DNA of 16,602 nt from NCBI GenBank assembly GCA_035551935.1, contig DASZMJ010000685.1:1-16602 (forward strand), in the 5' to 3' direction. The notes below the pieces were generated by a model that was given only the letters and a program-made list of their open reading frames with translations, had not been told where the DNA came from and ran no database searches. The position numbers and the translations under genes were made by a program. Shown in pieces: positions 14,565-16,602 of the stretch. Every line of letters starts with the position of its first letter. Position 1 is the stretch's first letter. The DNA comes from DASZMJ01 sp035551935 (GTDB lineage Bacteria > Planctomycetota > Planctomycetia > Isosphaerales > Isosphaeraceae).

Positions 14565-15617
14565 ATGCCGAAAGCGTGGACGATCGTCGGGATTCTGGGC
14601 GTCGTGCTCGGGGCCGCGTCGCTGGCGGCGCGGGGTGCTCCGCAGGCCGAGTCGAAGAAGGCCGGGGCCGACTCGATCGAGGCCATCGACGCCGATTATC
14701 GCAAGGGGCTCGTCCAGCTCGAGCGTCGTCGGCTGGAACGGCTCGCGAGCCTGGCCGAGCATCAGGGCAAGGACGAGGCCGAGCGGACGTATGAGATCTA
14801 CTTCCGGCACGCCCTGACCGAGGGCCTTCATACCGAGGCGGAGCCGGTCGCGAAGCGGGTGCTCGGCCGGGGCGCGGTCGGGCCGCACGTGGCGACGCTC
14901 GCCCACCTCGTCACGATCGCCGCCGCGGCCGACCGCGGCGCGTTCCAGGAGTCGCTCGACAGCCTCGTCGCCGCGATGAAGGAGAACGCCGAGGCCAAGG
15001 CCGCGACGACCCTCCCGGCGGCGGCGCGGATGGCCTTGCTCGAGTCGTACTACCAGCGGCTCGTGCAGGGCGATCAGTTCGAGATCGCCCGCAAGGCCAT
15101 GACCCTCATCCGCGACGCCGCCCGCGACCCGGCGATCCAGGAGCTCGCGGCCAGCCACCTCCGGCAGCTCGACCTCATCGGCAAGCCCGCGCCGCCGCTC
15201 GAAGGGACCGACATCGACGGCAAGGCCGTCCGGCTGGCCGACCTGAAGGGGAAGGTCGTGCTGGTCCTCTTCTGGGCGACGTGGTGCCTGCCGTGCGCCG
15301 AGCAGGTCGAGGCGTTCAAGGAGGTCGAGGCCGACGCCCGCGCCAAGGGCTTCCGGATCGTCGGCGTGAACCTCGACGGCGTCCCCGAAGGCGGCCGGCC
15401 CGACGCGGCGTTGCCCGCGGTGCGACGGTTCCTGCTGGAACACGGCGTCTCCTGGCCGAACCTGCTCAACGGCCGCGGCCCCCGCGACCACGCGGCCGCC
15501 TTCGGCGTCACGGAGATCCCCGCCAACGTGCTCATCGACCGCGACGGGAAGGTCATCCACCTCGACCTCACCCCCGCCAACCTCGCGAAGGTCGTCGCGC
15601 GGACCGTCGGCAAGTAA
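14565..15617 (+). CDS. TlpA/ResA-like thiol-disulfide oxidoreductase
   Basis: A 350-residue secreted or membrane-anchored thioredoxin-like protein. A signal or anchor lies at about 4-25 (WTIVGILGVVLGAASLAARG). A helical N-terminal part of about 180 residues, probably TPR-like, precedes the thioredoxin fold. The fold begins with GKPAPPLEGTDIDGKAVRLA and has the active site FWATWC-L-P-C at C241 and C244, a VNLD segment and the cis-Pro loop TEIPANVLID. These are the usual elements of TlpA/ResA reductases, which reduce disulfides of apocytochromes or copper-site proteins outside the membrane. ATG 14565 has GAGGAG 7 nt upstream; the longer upstream frame is a shadow of the preceding gene. A role in maturing c-type cytochromes would fit the haem proteins typical of these bacteria, but the client is not shown. 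Confidence 0.92.
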   Translation: MPKAWTIVGILGVVLGAASLAARGAPQAESKKAGADSIEAIDADYRKGLVQLERRRLERLASLAEHQGKDEAERTYEIYFRHALTEGLHTEAEPVAKRVLGRGAVGPHVATLAHLVTIAAAADRGAFQESLDSLVAAMKENAEAKAATTLPAAARMALLESYYQRLVQGDQFEIARKAMTLIRDAARDPAIQELAASHLRQLDLIGKPAPPLEGTDIDGKAVRLADLKGKVVLVLFWATWCLPCAEQVEAFKEVEADARAKGFRIVGVNLDGVPEGGRPDAALPAVRRFLLEHGVSWPNLLNGRGPRDHAAAFGVTEIPANVLIDRDGKVIHLDLTPANLAKVVARTVGK

Positions 15618-15619
15618 TA

Positions 15620-15682
15620 GGTCCGACCAGGATGGGGACTGGCTCCGAGTCTTCGAGGTGCCTGTCCCCCCGGGTTCGGACC
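15620..15682. terminator. Palindromic repeat between convergent genes, probable bidirectional terminator
   Basis: GGTCCGA (15620-15626) pairs with TCGGACC (15676-15682), and inside it GGGGAC (15634-15639) pairs with GTCCCC (15664-15669), with further partial pairing (GGC, CC) inward. It starts 2 nt after the TlpA stop and ends 6 nt before the stop of the convergent gene. The inner GGGGACTGGCTCC with GGTGCCTGTCCCC looks like a REP-type unit. No T-tract is present. Confidence 0.5.
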
Positions 15683-15688
15683 GGCGGC

Positions 15689-16387
15689 TCAGGACGTCCG
15701 CGGCGTGGCCGCCTGGCCGATCGAGTCGTAGAGGGACATGAGGAAGGAGTTGAAGGCCTCGGCGATGCGGGGCGAGGACTGCTCGCGGACGTACTTCAGG
15801 GCCGGTCGGCCGTAGTCGAGCAGCTTCGCCCGCGCGTCGGTGGCGCTGGCGATGGTGGCGGAGCCGTTCGTGTTGAACTCCTTGAGGACCTTGGAGACCG
15901 CCTCATTGCATTCGGTTCGCTTCAGGGCGAACTCGCCGCTGGCGGGTGCATCGGCGGGCCATTCGAGATGGTCCTTGAGGAAGTAGCTGCTCAGGGGGGG
16001 GACCGCGTGGGCCGCCGGGGTCGCGGCCTTGCGGGGCTGGGGTGCGGCCTCGCCGGTCGAGGTGGGTCGCATGGTGCGCTGCTCGATGCTCCGGCGGGTC
16101 GCGACGTCGTAGCGCGGATAATACTCGTAGTCGCGCCCGCTCGACTCCCTGCCGTGCGGGTTGACCAGGCCCGTCGGCCGGCTCGCCGCGGCGGCCTGGG
16201 CGGCGATGAGCGACCGCTGGTTCAAGTAGGTGACCGAGGGGGGCGTATAGGGCCGGAAGAAGAACCCTCCCCCGTACCCGCCCCCGAAGAACTGGGCCTC
16301 GGCCCGCCCGCCCGCCAACGCCAGGGCGATCCCCGCGGCGACCGCCAGCCCCGCCCGCGCGCCCGACCGTCGTGACCTCGGAGTCAT
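15689..16387 (-). CDS. Secreted protein of unknown function
   Basis: A 232-residue protein. ATG 16387 has GGGGAGG 7 nt upstream and is immediately followed by a good signal peptide (basic MTPRSRRSGARAG, hydrophobic AVAAGIALALAGG, cleavage probably after AEA, residue about 30). The mature N-terminus is Gly/Phe-rich (QFFGGGYGGGFFFRPY), then a low-complexity Ala/Pro region. The C-terminal ~110 residues look folded and helical (FLKDHLEWPADAP, CNEAVSKVLKEFN, LLDYGRPALKYVREQ, IAEAFNSFLMSLYDSIG). I recognise no family. A longer in-frame extension to 16585 lacks coding character and is excluded. Confidence 0.78.
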   Translation of the reverse strand: MTPRSRRSGARAGLAVAAGIALALAGGRAEAQFFGGGYGGGFFFRPYTPPSVTYLNQRSLIAAQAAAASRPTGLVNPHGRESSGRDYEYYPRYDVATRRSIEQRTMRPTSTGEAAPQPRKAATPAAHAVPPLSSYFLKDHLEWPADAPASGEFALKRTECNEAVSKVLKEFNTNGSATIASATDARAKLLDYGRPALKYVREQSSPRIAEAFNSFLMSLYDSIGQAATPRTS

Positions 16388-16602
16388 GGCCCGCCCTCCC
16401 CGACAACGCCAACCGGCGCGGTCGACACCCTCGGCCCACGCCTCGACTTCCATCATACTCAACCCGACGGCCGAATCGAGCCCCCGACGGTTGACAACCT
16501 TTGACTCTTGCGAATCAGGCCGGCCCTCGCCCTCCTCCCTCGCGACCGCTCTCCGCGTACCGGCCCGCTGGGGTGCGACGGCCACCCCCCGCGTGGGGGG
16601 GG
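16388..16602. other. Intergenic end of window
   Basis: It is the upstream region of the secreted-protein gene. I see no gene. TTGACAACCTTTGAC-like AT-richer sequence near 16490-16505 could belong to a promoter, but no matched pair of boxes was found. Confidence 0.5.

Overview
The window reads as chromosomal DNA of a high-GC planctomycete, most likely close to the Isosphaeraceae. This is inferred from gene content. The markers are a PVC-type haem-binding dehydrogenase with a Pirellula/Verrucomicrobium-type cytochrome domain, a Tat-exported Gfo/Idh/MocA oxidoreductase next to a long DoxX protein, and many secreted or membrane proteins of no known family. No rRNA, tRNA, CRISPR array, recombinase or recognisable defence or biosynthetic system was seen.

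Layout. Positions 1-3982 (minus strand) hold a large secreted dihaem dehydrogenase-like protein, cut by the window start, and a polytopic membrane protein resembling GT-C enzymes. From 4092 to 7982 (plus strand) run an ApbE flavinyltransferase, a DoxX-family membrane protein that appears to start at CTG behind a very strong ribosome binding site, and a Tat-signal Gfo/Idh/MocA oxidoreductase.

From about 7983 to 9411 lies a small accessory island, visibly less GC-rich than its surroundings and bounded by an 85-bp direct repeat of the 3' end of the oxidoreductase gene. It carries a small secreted-protein gene broken by a 121-bp palindromic, MITE-like element with a 12-bp target duplication. Removing the element and one repeat copy restores a clean 130-codon frame. 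The island also carries a perfect 26-bp palindrome and a small minus-strand membrane-anchored protein gene. This is the most interesting part of the window.

From 9412 to 12660 comes an Mla-type lipid transport operon (mlaE, mlaF, mlaD), preceded and interrupted by purine/pyrimidine-rich inverted repeats built on AGGACAGAGG. A convergent minus-strand HEAT-repeat protein follows (12678-13409). Across a divergent intergenic region with a TATAAT box and two TTTCCAGGAA dyads lie a plus-strand membrane protein and a TlpA-like thiol-disulfide oxidoreductase (13537-15617). After a palindromic, terminator-like repeat, a convergent minus-strand secreted protein (15689-16387) ends the annotated genes.

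Functionally most products act in or beyond the cytoplasmic membrane: electron-transfer proteins, flavin attachment, thiol redox and lipid trafficking. The gene groups look like independent short operons and not one pathway.
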